Of a stretch of 64,000 nucleotides of DNA, positions 46,501-58,909 are shown piece by piece. The stretch spans positions 11,742,367-11,806,366 of the forward strand of contig CM040446.1 in the NCBI GenBank assembly GCA_022749755.1, written 5' to 3'. This DNA comes from Azadirachta indica (lineage: Eukaryota; Streptophyta; Magnoliopsida; Sapindales; Meliaceae). Position 1 is the stretch's first letter, and the number at the start of each line of letters is the position of its first letter. Under the pieces are notes generated by a model. That model was not told the origin of the DNA. It did not search any database and saw only the letters and a list, made by a program, of their open reading frames with translations. A program made the position numbers and the translations under genes.

Positions 46501-49367
46501 TTAGCTAGCTTTATAAGCATACGTGTAACTTCGAAGTTTTCTTACTTCTTCAGCCGACTCATTCAGTAAATGGTCCACATAAAGACAGATTGCTGCTCCA
46601 CTGCAATTTCAACAAATTGATATGCATTTGTAAGTGTTCCTACCAGCAACAATCAGTTAAAAGATAGATATGATGAAAATTGAAAACATACCTAAGAGGC
46701 CCAAACGGAAGCCAGATAATATCCCACCGAAATTTTGGCATTCTAGACATAGATAGCATCACAAGTAAGAATATTGTTGGGGTCTAAAAGCAAACTACCA
46801 GATTCTAACATGTTAGAAAATTGAAAGTGTAGGGCAAACTTCATTGGTCTAAGAGAACAAGTGTAGAAGAATATAGCAACATACAGAATGAAGACATAAT
46901 TCGAAGGAATGCATTTCTCATAAACATCTACAGCTCATGGACCAAAAATTTAGGCGCAAATCATATCTCAGATTCAACTTTAGAGCTTATTGACCAAAGC
47001 ATCCGAAACAGATTTGAAATAAACCAAGTATAAATGAAAACAAAAAAGAAGATAAGTTAGGTACAAAGTAAAACGAAGAGTTTGACAATAACAGTGTAAT
47101 AAATTAATTAAAAATTGTGCAATGTTAAGTTCTAAAACTTCCATGGCATCAGACGTTGGACTCAACAATAGGGATAACAAAGGCATCAAAGAAATAAATC
47201 TAAAAGTTCCATGTACCTCAGCATGTAATATAACCAGAAAACTGCCAGTATCATGCCAACAAAGAAAGAGTACCAAATCCATCGCCTACGATATTTTGGA
47301 TTATGAACAAGCCCTCTGATTGCTATGGAGCATGCCAAAACAGCTATCAGGTCTGTTGAATGGTTAAATTAGCGCACGGCATGAAATTTGAATGGAAGAT
47401 AATTGAAAATAGTAAGAAATCACAAAGCATGGATACATGTGACGTACCCATGGTTTGACAATTATGAGATAACTCATGAACGTTGAACCAGTTGATCAAT
47501 AATTTCAAGGGTAATGCACTGGTCAAGCAATACCATGAAAGAAATCTAGATTATTCCAACAAACCTCTTATTACAGGACAAGAAAAGCTTGTCCTAATAC
47601 CACTGATTTTAGGTATAGTCAATTGCGAGTACAAAATAAACAAAATTTACCTTGAACCTTCAATTGGTAAGAGAAATATGACCAGGAATATTTTAAATAA
47701 TATGCAGTATTTATTTAAATAAAAATAAATGAAGATGGAGGCAGAAAAAGTGTTATTCTTTAATATAAAGTATTTATTTTGAATTTTTTTTTGGGCTCTA
47801 CAAATTTGCTAAAGGAGATTTTTGATTTCAAACATGATATTCATCTATTCCTGCATGAAAATAAATGACAGGTAAATCTACAGTCCAGAAACAGATACAC
47901 CCTATGGAACTGCAGATAAATGACAACAAAAATAAGAAAGGCATTTAGCAACATTGCCATGACAATCATGTAATGAATGAGATCAAACGTGCAATCAGCC
48001 AATGAAAATTCAAAATAAATGAGAACAAGAAAAGAACTGAACCTGCAAATATAATCATCTGTGATTCAATCTCGTACATGAAGTAAGCATGATAACGCTG
48101 GTGAAAGCAACACAAATTGAATTTGCTTAAAAAACGACAGTCTCAGTTGGCAATTGCAGAAAGCAAAACATCCAAACCACAATTCTTATAATAGCTCATT
48201 ACTTCCAATTTAAATATCATAATCATATCTACAAGGCAGTTGCATCACTGTTTGAAAGTTCACCAATTCTGCCCCTTACTCTTAATAAGGAATATATGCA
48301 CCAACGTGAAAAAAGTCATCAAATTCACTACATGTACAAATTGTGCAGCGCCAGATATTACTGCAAAGTGCAACCACAACAATTTAGGAAGTATTTTATT
48401 CAAAGATTCTTCCTGTAACTATGGTACTAGTTTTGTGAAGTCCAAAGGTCCCAGTTAGGATGACAGCCAGAATTTGGTCAAATTTGTAGTCATTGCTCAT
48501 TATTCAATAATACATTACACAACGGAATTTAGTAGAAACTGCTTTTAAGTGAAACTGTTTTGGTAAAAGCAGCTAAAGGCATTTTGTAAGAAAGCGTCTA
48601 TCGAGGGCTTTTACGGAAAACATTTAGAATTTGACCGTCCCCTAGACAATCACCTATCAAGAGTTTCTCCAGGACAAAATCCAAGTTTTTGTCTATGTCA
48701 GCCAATTATTTCATAACGATATTTGGCAATACCATAAACGCTCAGAAAGACAAACCATAATTATTGAAATCAAATGCTCAAGAAAAGCACAATCATCACT
48801 AGAGATTGATTCATACCAGTTCCCACGGTGATGAAACTTGCTGAAAGATGGAGTAAACAAGAAACGCAGCGAAACAAAAGAGAAGTGCCGCAAACACACT
48901 CTGTCAAATTAAAAAAATAAATAAATCAAATTAGTGTTCTAGATAATTGTGTAAACAATTTTGAATAGAAATATACCCTCCAAACGAAACTATGCTGAGC
49001 CTGACTCCTTTCAAATGATCGAACTAGCTCCTCTTGTTCTGTCAATTCAAAGTTAACAAAATTAGAATACGCTGCCCTAAGATTTAAATAATTAAATTTA
49101 ACAAACAATCAGTGTCAGTAAAAACCAGCTCCTTGCTTGGCTGCTGAGAGTATAAGAAAAATATATTTTAAATTCCATTTTTAAAAAATAAGAAATTCAA
49201 TATTTCCATTTTCCACACTCTCTCATCAATCACAAGAAGGTGAAATGAATGTGTAAGGAGAGACCTTCACTGTCCATGGGACGATTGTCGTCAAGAGTTG
49301 GGAGAGAGAACTCGTCCTCATCGCAAGATTTTCGCCATTTTCTCGCCAGCTTCTTTATAGTCGTCAT
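46501..49367 (-). CDS. Four-helix membrane protein of unknown function, 7 exons, 196 aa
   Basis: Exons (minus): 49367-49265, 49038-48977, 48900-48817, 48097-48043, 47352-47217, 46742-46692, 46600-46501; sum 591 nt with consistent phases and GT-AG junctions. The soluble, charged N-terminus (MTTIKKLARKWRKSCDEDEF, then EQEELVRSFERSQAQHSF) is followed by four hydrophobic segments: SVFAALLFCFAAFLVYSIF (~56-74), around LIAVLACSIAIRGLV, WIWYSFFVGMILAVFWLYYM, and IIWLPFGPLSGAAICLYV. The tail is EEVRKLRSYTYAYKAS. I do not recognise a named family. The even conservation-like composition and clean splicing argue for a real gene of plants. Orientation in the membrane is not clear. Confidence 0.8.
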
Positions 49368-50206
49368 TTTATTCCCTCGAGTTCAAAGACTCGTTACTGA
49401 ATGCCTTTTTTCCTCTCTCTGGAGTCCGGACTTTGGACTCTGGGATTAAATTGCAAAGGATCCATTACATTGGAACAATTTGACTTTTAGATCCTTCGGA
49501 TACCGAAATGACAAAAAGACCCCTAAGCATCCCGTTTCAACTTCCAATGCATTATAGAGCTGCAAACTGCTGCGGGCGCAAGATCGAGGTGGGTTTCGTA
49601 TTATCATTCTTGAGCTTGGATAGTTATTCAATAGACACCAAGCTCAGTTTGAAGCTATTCAAACATCACTGAGAAAGTCGAAGTTGCTTAATCGCATAAG
49701 CTCAAATCAATATCAATCATTTCGTGCTTGTTATAGACTAGCAATCCAGACTTCTTTCGTCTTCATTCCAAGAGGCATCTTTTCTTATCTCACCACGCTG
49801 ACAACACTAGCATTTCAAGCTTGTACACATAAATTCGGTTATTAGGTTTCTGCTAGTCAGAGGCTCACAGCCATGGTAGCAAGATAAACTTCATAAAGAT
49901 ATCTAGGAAGAATGAAAATTCCGCAAAGAATTTCCAACAATATTGAACAATCGCATTAAAAAACATTGCAGCAAATATATTCAGTAAGCATACAACAAAA
50001 GAAAAATTTTATACCATAATTCATAATGACACCTGTATCGCTAGGAGCATTATCACCAATTATATGACATTTGCAGAACAAACATCAATTACATTGATAT
50101 AATTCAATTCTTTAACATTGTTTGAAACCAATAAATAAGTCATAGTACCGTAGGGCTGAACTCTAAAGGCAACACACTAAAGCCCTTGCATGCTATAAAC
50201 TACAGA
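49368..50206. other. Spacer between membrane-protein promoter and AsnRS 3' end
   Basis: No gene recognised. CT-rich stretch and short open frames without family features. Confidence 0.6.
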
Positions 50207-53200
50207 TTAGAGATCTGCTCTCCCAGGATACCTAGGGAAGGGAATGACATCTCTAATGTTGTCGATGCCTGTTGCAAAAAGAAGCATCCGCTCAAAGCCT
50301 AAACCAAATCCACTATGTTTCACAGTCCCAAAGCGCCGCAGGTCAAGGTACCACTCATATGGCTCAAGAGGCAGCCCCATCTCCTCTATTCTGTCATGCA
50401 TCCCCACAAAAGATGCTCTTGTTAGTCAACAATTAGAAGTTATGTTACAATTTATTAAAATTAAACATACATGCATATTGCCCATCATAGAAAATCATGT
50501 AGCTGTGATAATTAAAGAACAAAACCAAAAGGACAAAGCTTAAGCAGCAGATGTATTTTTCTAGTATTATAACAAGGAGCCAACCATGTACAAGTTATCA
50601 TACCTGCTCTTAATAATATCATAACGCTCTTCCCTTTGGCTCCCTCCAATTAACTCACCCACCTGTAACACAGGAGAATCAGCACAATATTAGCCCCTAA
50701 TAAATTTGCAGACAATGAGTTAAGATATTAGAACAAAATGCAACCAATGCAATGTTTAAAAAGTTTAAAAAGAGAGATAGGTCACCTTAGGTACAAGAAC
50801 ATCCATGGCAGCCACAGTCTTCAAATCATCATTGACTCTCATGTAAAATGCTTTGATTCCTTTTGGATAGTTGTACACAATAACAGGCTTTTGAAATTTA
50901 ACCTCAGTTAAGTATCTGCAACAGTACACAGCAAACCAAGCAATCAACAATCATATTCCCACACTTAAGCCTCACAGAATGCATATATTACAACAGCTTG
51001 CCTACCTTTCATGCTCTGATGCCAAATCAATTCCCCACTCCACTGTATTTTCAAATTGTTTCCCATCCTTAACAGCAGCCTCTAGCAGTTCCACTGCTTC
51101 TGTGTATGTTATGCGTTCAAAGGGAGTTGAAGCAACCATTCTTAGACGGTCAATGCAATTCTTATCATAGTTTTTAGCCATAAACTCCATATCCTCGAGG
51201 CACTTGTCAAGTAACCACCGACACAAAAATTTCACATACGCCTCTGCACAGTTCATATCATCCTACAAACATAAGAAACTTTTAAGAATCACAAATTTTA
51301 ATTGCATTTTAAAAGTAGATAAATTTGATAGCCACCAATCTATAGCATTAATGATTTGCAACTAGATGAAGCAATAAAACTAATTTCAGCAAAAGATAAA
51401 CCATAGTCATGGTTAGTTTTCAGAAATAAGGTTACTCACTCAAATTCTTAGATTCCCAAATTCTTTGAAATAAGAAACTCTAAAATGTATTGAATTCACA
51501 GAAGGAATGTATCTACATAGGATTTACAAACACAAAAGACATCAAGAATAGATAATCTACATAGGAACAGACAATCTTACAGTTTCTCAATTCTTTTCCC
51601 TGTACATCTTCAAAAAAATACTCCAATTAGCTTAGCTAGGATAAACAACTACATGCAGCTAAAAGCAAAAATTAAGTTAAGAAGCCATTATTTAGCCAGA
51701 TGATAAACAAATTTTTGTTTTCTACCACAACAGATCAACATATACATTGGGACTTTGGCCAGAGTGATGGTGAGCAGATCAATTTAACACTATATCCAAT
51801 AATACATGCAAAAGGATTATCAGATAGCAGTACCACTAGATTAAAAGATTAGACTGGGACTAATAAGATCAGTCGCATAAAGATTTCAGCCAAAGTCATA
51901 TAAAGACATCAGTCAAACTTCACAGGAGCTCAAACACCTAACAAACTGTAAGCAACCTCAAATCTAACATACCTTAAGATCTGCAAAAGCTATTTCAGGT
52001 TCCACCATCCAGAATTCTGCCAAATGTCGGGAAGTATGGGAATGCTCAGCTCGAAAAGTTGGCCCAAAGGTATAGACATTACTAACAGCACATGCATAAG
52101 TTTCAACTTGGAGTTGGCCAGAAACAGTCAAAAATGCTTGACGGGCAAAGAAATCTTGAGTATAATCAATCTTTCCATCCTTTTGAGGAATTCCTGGCTT
52201 AAGCTTTGATCTCTCCTCTAGCTTGGCAAGACTGTCCTTTGCTTTTGTAAGTTCAGCAACACTGGCACTTATAGCCTCCTTGCTCGCTTTACTAGATTTT
52301 AATTGTGCAACAGCCTCTCCTTTCTCTTTTACAAGAAGCTTGGCAGCTTCTATGTCGGCTTCTGAGGGAGGAGGATTCTTGATAAGCTCCTTCTCCAACT
52401 TTTCAGCTTCATTAATCAAGGTTGTGACTTGAAACATTTCACCAGCACCCTCACAATCACTAGTGGTGATAATTGGAGTGTGTATGTAGAGAAACCCGTG
52501 CTCTTGAAAGAATGTATGAGTAGCATAAGCAAGTGCATTTCGGATTCGTGCAACTGCAGATATCTGAAATTATGCACAGTTATAAAAGAAAATCAAAACT
52601 TTGAAAACAGAGATTTTAAAATAGCAGTCTTCTCCATTTTTCTATATATTTTATCACTAACAAACCTCAAATAAACAAATTTCAGTAGGCAGAATCAAAG
52701 AAGAACAAAGAAACTCCAGTTATACTCATTTACAAATTGATCAAGTATACATGTATCTTTATTAAATTTATGATGTACCAAAATCAACAAAAGAAAGACA
52801 TCTCATTTGCAGTGGATCCAAAATGGATATGAAACCCCAAAAATGCACGAAAAAAATTGCAAAACTTTAGAATGGAGACTGAAAAAATAGCAAGTCTTCT
52901 TCACTATTTTTTTTTAACTTTTTTCCTTTTAATTTAATCTGAAAACAACCTCATACCAATTAAAACCCAACAATAAATAAATAAAGGTCAAAATCAAACT
53001 TTCATACTAAATTAAGTAACTCAACATAAAATAATTGAAGCAATACCGTGTTTGTCCTGGGTCGAAAATGAATACGATCCCTCAAAAACTCAAGTGTGAG
53101 CTTAGTCTTGGGGATGGGATACTTAGCTGGGTCAACCTTCCCCACATCAATCACCTGCTCAACCCGAAGCTCAATCTTCTGTTTAGTCCCCTCAGGAGGG

Positions 53201-53544
53201 TTTTTAAGCACTCCCTCAACAGATACAGATGTGCCAGTCAGCACCAGCTGACCCAAATCTGCTACAGCTGCATCGACAATAACTTGCAAATTAGCCGGAC
53301 ATGACCCATCGTTTACCTCCAAAAATGCAAATGAGCCTTTGCCTTGTTCACGGCCTGTCTTAACCCATCCTGCGACTCGCACTCGCTGTCCCACTAGGGC
53401 TGCACCGCCATCAGGTCGGATCACAATAGACTTGATTGGGACACGATCAGAGAATGGATGTTTTTCCACCATGGAGGATGATACAGAATCATTTAAAGTC
53501 ATGGATGCAAGCTGGTCGGCTGGCAGCGTAGCGCTGTCTGCCAT
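50207..53544 (-). CDS. SYNC1: Asparaginyl-tRNA synthetase, cytosolic, 6 coding exons, 572 aa
   Basis: Charges tRNA-Asn with asparagine (class IIb). Exons (minus): 53544-53047, 52563-51973, 51262-51006, 50915-50786, 50662-50604, 50390-50207; sum 1719 nt, all GT-AG. An N-terminal OB-fold anticodon-binding domain ([20 protein letters not shown]) is followed by the catalytic domain: motif 1 region ([20 protein letters not shown]), a Lys/Ala/Glu-rich WHEP-like insertion (~residues 215-290, [20 protein letters not shown]) typical of plant cytosolic AsnRS, motif 2 with [20 protein letters not shown], and motif 3 [15 protein letters not shown]. It ends RYPGRADL. There is no transit peptide. Length equals the plant cytosolic enzyme that I recall as At5g56680. 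Confidence 0.96.
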
Positions 53545-54900
53545 GGGAAACGTATACCTGTAATTATTTGAAGGTTTTCATGAAACTTCACAAAATACAA
53601 TAAGGAGGTGAATCTAACAAACCAATCACCGATCATTACCACTGCAGTAACAATACATTTCCTTCCAAATTAAAGAGGATAAAGGGTGGACAATATGCTG
53701 GAATATAAAACATTCTCAAATTAAGCCATAACATTAAAACACAAAAACCCATTTACTGAATTAAGCTTCAAAAAATTTCAAGTAAAAGAACATTCTCATA
53801 TGTAATGAAAATCCAATCAGTCATTCAAAAAGAAAAGAACAAAGTGCAATAAAAAGCAATGTGATCTAAGTTACAACAAAATTAACAAAACAATTGTTAT
53901 TTAACTTTTGTTCTCTCAATTGATTGGTCTACTCCCTTCTTCAGCAAAAATTTCCTCAAAATATTTAAGGAGATCAAACTGCAGTGGAATAAATAAGAGG
54001 CAAGTATTTTGCAGAATATATGTCTGGACAACTAAGGAATATATTTCTTTTTGCAACGCAAATGACAAAAACCATTAAATTAACAAATCAAGCAGATTAT
54101 TGAAGGACTTCAAGCCCAAAATGCATCGCCATCACAAATTTCTCCCTCACCCAAGTCCATCCAAACTAGTTTAACTTCTTTTACATTGAAAATTCTTTCG
54201 AACAATGCATTGTAATTACTTGTCCAGTCAATACATGTTGAAGCAAAGATTTGAACAACAACACGTACAGCAATAAAATGGCACAAAGTGATACCAACAG
54301 CTTATATTTTTATTCTTTTGTGTACAATTTAGATAGCTAAGAAAATGAAAACTTCTGCCACAAATAAAACAGAAGCTACATTGTAACTAGAAGCTTCATG
54401 TATTACACTTCCTTGTAAAATTTTCCCAGTATCCGTATCAATCATTTACAGGCCTAATTTGATGCCACGAACAGTACATAAATCCAAACTCTGACAAAAC
54501 TACAACAAAAATCAGATCTGCAGTACAAAGACGAAATACAAAGGGATGTATATTTTACCCGTGAAATGCCCTTTGCTCGGAGACGGCTAGCGTTAAGTCA
54601 ATAGTGAAGGCAATATACTCTCTCTGATAAACCCTAATGAAATGCTTTAAAACGATAAATATATGGAATGTATAGGTGTAACAAGTGTTTTCGATTTTAG
54701 TACACGTGGCCTCAGCATAATGGATGATTATGGTGGGCTGTGGAGTATGAGATGTTTACCCGTCTAAAAATCAAAGCTATTTTAGTGATAAGGGACGTAA
54801 ACGGAAATACGCGCTATCAGTGGATTCCAATGGCTGATAACACGTGCGCGTGAATGTTAGGCGGAATCTAATTTAGAAATCAAATTTTTATTGACTAACA
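53545..54900 (-). other. AsnRS 5' UTR intron and promoter region
   Basis: An AATTACAG acceptor lies about 14 bp upstream of the start codon (near 53558), and a CACGG/GTAAAATA donor lies near 54558-54562, so a ~1-kb 5'UTR intron is likely. Upstream of 54600 is the promoter: ATATATTTATC (~54655) may be its TATA region. No other gene seen. Confidence 0.6.
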
Positions 54901-57216
54901 AAGTTGCAACGGTCAACAGAAACTTCTTGTTTTCTTTTCTTCCCCTCCAAGCCTCCCACTATTGTTTCTTTCCTCCTACTGCATTTCATCTTAAGGTAAC
55001 ATTTTTTTTTAAACTCGAAAATATAGTTAAGATTTAAATTTAAATAATATATTTATTTTTTATTATTAAGCTATTTATTTTTATAAAAATAAAAATTTAA
55101 AAATTAATATTTTGACATAAATACTCTTTTAAATAATATAGTTATATTTTATAATAATTTTAATTATATTAATATAATAATAAATAAAAAAATTAATAAA
55201 AATATATTAATATGTATATTATTTTATTTTTAATATATCATTTTTTAAAAATAACTTATGAATAAAAATAAAGAAGATAAAGAAAGGAGAATGATTAAAG
55301 ATGACAAATGAGTCGTGTCAGCTACAAAACTTAAGCCAACCTGAAATTTCATATTAGGCCAGCATGATATGCATAATAAAATTAATTAGCTTAGAATAGT
55401 TTACGACATGATTATTATGTGTGTCTTGTCAACTGGACCCATAAAAAGGTAAACCTATGAATACTATCTGGGCTTATGGGCTGCCCATGAATACTATTAC
55501 GTTTGAATAGTAAATAAACAGTGATCTACTATTAATAATAAATTATTATTATTATATATATTTTTACATTTTAAAAAATTAAAATTTAATTTAAATCAAT
55601 AAAAATTTGTTGAATACTAACTAATTTGTTAAATTAAAAATAATAATAAATTAAACAAGTTAAAGATAATAATATATTTAATAAATAATAAGTTTACTAT
55701 ATTTATTGTTTATTATTAAATTAAAATTTTGAATGAATAATTACAATTTATAATAAAATATGATAATTAATTATATTTTGATTGTAACGTAATTAAATAT
55801 TTTAATATTCATACATATAAAATTATAAACACATATATTATGATTATCAGGTCATACTTAGTTATAATTATTATAATGCAAAACTATTAACAATTATCAA
55901 TTTATTATACTTTTATTTTTCTAAGCAAAATTTTATATGTAAACTTGTAAATTAATTTCAAAACAATTGTCAATCATCATTTTACAACGTCTACTTAAAA
56001 ATTTATACAAATTCTGGGTAGTTGTTACAATCAAAATTAAAATTTTATATTTTATCCATTTAAAATTCACATTTTTTATTTTTTGAATTTAAATTTAAAC
56101 AATTTAAAATTTATGTAAATTGTGTTAATTTTTTAATTTATTTTGTAACTAAATAACTAATTAATGGAAGTAGTAGAGACATTTTTATTTTTCATTTTTC
56201 AATGTTACAAATTACAAAGTACAAATTTTTACATTTAATCATTTTTACTTCATTTTATTTTATATTTAAATAATATTACAAATTACATTTTTATTTTTCA
56301 TTTAACTATACAAATAATATTACAAATTACAAACTTACAAAAAAAAATTCTACTAGTCTTTCTATTTTAGGTAGGTTGAAATTGACATTGAACAAATGTA
56401 TAATATAATAACTATATAAGTTCAATATAGTTATAAAATTAAAATTTTATATTTTATGCATATAAAATTTTATATTTTTAGATTTAAATTTAAAAATTTA
56501 TGTAGCTTTTGCTAACCAAAATTACATGAGTAATTAAATTTGTGTTAAATTTTATTTTAATAATTTTATAAGTTTGGTTTTATTATTTAAAATCAATTTT
56601 TTTTTAAATGATGAACTGTAACCAACTGTTGACTGGGCTAATGTTACTATTTATTGGTTGAACAGTAGCCCAACCAATATAGCGGCCTAGTACGGTGCAA
56701 CATAGCACGATTACTGTTCATGACACAACATGGCACATGGACCTTTTTTATTAGCCTACCTCGTGAACAGTATCATACTATGTCAACATTGTTCAAAGGT
56801 TGGGTTGTGTCAAGCTCGAGCCAACCCATTTACTTTTCCACCTCTACCAACAATAAAGAATAGACACATTAAAATTATTTAATTAGAATTTTAATATTAT
56901 TAGTAAATAAATAATAAAATGTGGTATTTTTAAAAAAAATAAAAATGTTAAATTATTTAGACATTTTTTATTCAAATTTAAGTCAAAATTTTTAACTTAA
57001 TTATATGAAGATGTTTTTAACAAATATTTAAATATAAGTTAAAAGATAAACAGGTTTTTAATATCTGAATAATTATATTCATATTTCAATCAGAAAAACA
57101 AACAGATCTTAAGCTTTATATTAAATTATAGTGGTAAAATTATAGCAAAAGGGTGCAGGGACTAGCAATTAGATTGGATAAAAGAGATGCAATGCATTTT
57201 CTTTACAAGACTAACC

Positions 57217-57323
57217 TGTAAAGATTTGATGTGGTTGGACATTAAAACATGTTATTAACACTTGTTAATAACATGTAAAGATTTGATGTGGTTGGACATT
57301 AAAACATGTTATTAACACTTGTT
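57217..57323. repeat. Tandem duplication with internal palindrome
   Basis: Two near-identical copies with a 57-bp period, starting TGTAAAGATTTGATGTGG. Where they meet, GTTATTAACACTTGTTAATAAC forms an 8-bp stem with a 6-base loop. Confidence 0.9.
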
Positions 57324-57685
57324 TTGTATAAATTTTCTAGTACGATTTTAAGTTTTAGAGTGGTAGGTAACATCATTTTCTTTTTACTAAAATTTAACAA
57401 ATTCAAACGTTTAAAAGACTGAATCTACTGTTTATTTTTTACTTAAAATATTAATTTAAATATTTAGTTATTTGTTTTATTCAAATAAAACAATAATTTT
57501 ACATTCATATTTACTATAATAAATTATATAAAAATGAAGAAAATATAAATAAAAATTTTAGTTATACACAAATAAAAATCTTAACAAACGATCACAAAAT
57601 TCAAAATACAAAAATCTAAAATCTCAATTTAGGAAATTCATGATTTCATGAGTAGTTTAGTTTCTTAGTGATAATTGAAATGTTG

Positions 57686-57709
57686 CACACACACACACAC
57701 ACACACACA
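57686..57709. repeat. (CA)n microsatellite
   Basis: Twelve uninterrupted CA units followed by a short ATATAT run. Confidence 0.95.
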
Positions 57710-58559
57710 GATATATATACATAACAAATTATGGGTTAAGGAAAACAAAATTTTATATTTGTTAAAAATTCAAAATAGGTTCAAATAGCTAATATTCTTT
57801 GAAATGTATATAAACACATTTGAAACACTTTTTGAAATAATTTTTACATATTAAATTGACTATTTTGGAGTATTTTTGAGCTTAACTTCCTTCTATTTGT
57901 AAAGATTATCAAACTTTAATTATAACTTGACAATCTATTCTCGTATAAGGTTTGAGAGTTAAAAGTTGTGAAATTCTATTTATATATTATATTTGATGGC
58001 TTCAAAATATAAATTTAGCAAATATAATATGAATCTCACTAATTTTATACTTTTTTTTAATGATAAAATTTTAGGAAAATTTACAAAAATAATCATTGTT
58101 CACCCCAAGTTTTCTAAACTAACCACTATTCAAAATTATTTTAAAAAATGATTGTATGAAAAATTTTAGGTCAAAACTGCCCTTGACCAACAAATTAACA
58201 TCTTCTTCTTCTTTTTCTAGTGTCTTGCTTCTCTCTTCTTTCTTTCTTCCTTCCTTCCTTCTTCTTCTTCTTAATTGACAAACTTTATCTTTAGTTTTTT
58301 TACCACAAACTCAATTTTTCATTTCTCTTCAATTAAAGAAAATTAATCAATCATTAAAGTACAAGCAGGTGGGTGATTATAATTTGAAAAGTAAAGAAAG
58401 AAAATTTGTTGAAAATGTAAAAATTGATGTTATTTGTGTGTAGTTAGAGATTGTAGTTATAGAAATTGTTATTAAAGTGTATGTTAATTGTTTGAATGTA
58501 TTTGGTATAGTTGATCAAAAAAGAAAATAAAAACTGAGATTTTAGGGATAAATTTGCGA

Positions 58560-58715
58560 CGTAATTTCGATCATGAGAAAGTTCTATCACTTTTCCATCA
58601 TGAGAAAAAAATACCCATGATCAAATGTTACTTTCGATTATGGGTATTTTTTTTCATGATCGAAAGTTAGTTTCGATCATGAAAAAAAATCATCCATGAT
58701 TGAAAGTTATCATTG
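58560..58715. repeat. TTTCGATCATG / CATGATCGAAA cluster in the second MULE
   Basis: ATTTCGATCATGAG, ACTTTCGATTATGG, CATGATCGAAAGTTAGTTTCG and ATTGATCATGG lie within 150 bp in alternating orientation, in the same place relative to the transposase start as in the first MULE. Confidence 0.8.
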
Positions 58716-58909
58716 ATCATGGATAAATGGCTGTACTTGAAAGAAAAGTTTTAACATGGGTAAAATTTGATGTTTGCCTTTCATTTTTAAATAGAATATG
58801 AGCAATTTTTATTTTTCTTAAATGATGAAAAATTATCTTTAGTTAGAATTGTGTATGTAATATTGTTACTATCGTTGGGTTTTTGTATAGGCATAGCAAA
58901 GGCAGTAAT

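Larger units (their letters stand above)
54901..58073. other. AT-rich intergenic DNA with decayed repeats
   Basis: No gene. Very AT-rich. Segments at ~55295-55340 (GATGACAAATGAGTCGTGTC) and, in reverse complement, ~56850-56790 (AGAGGTGGAAAAG...GGGTTGG) look like hAT-type ends around 1.55 kb of non-coding DNA, so a non-autonomous hAT is possible. A tandem repeat and a CA microsatellite are listed separately. Confidence 0.4.

Noticed and set aside
47483..47722. 79-codon open frame on plus
   Set aside because: It lies inside an intron of the minus-strand membrane-protein gene and has no family features.
55295..56850. A definite non-autonomous hAT element
   Set aside because: End similarity is weak and I could not find a convincing 8-bp target duplication, so it is only mentioned as a possibility in the spacer entry.
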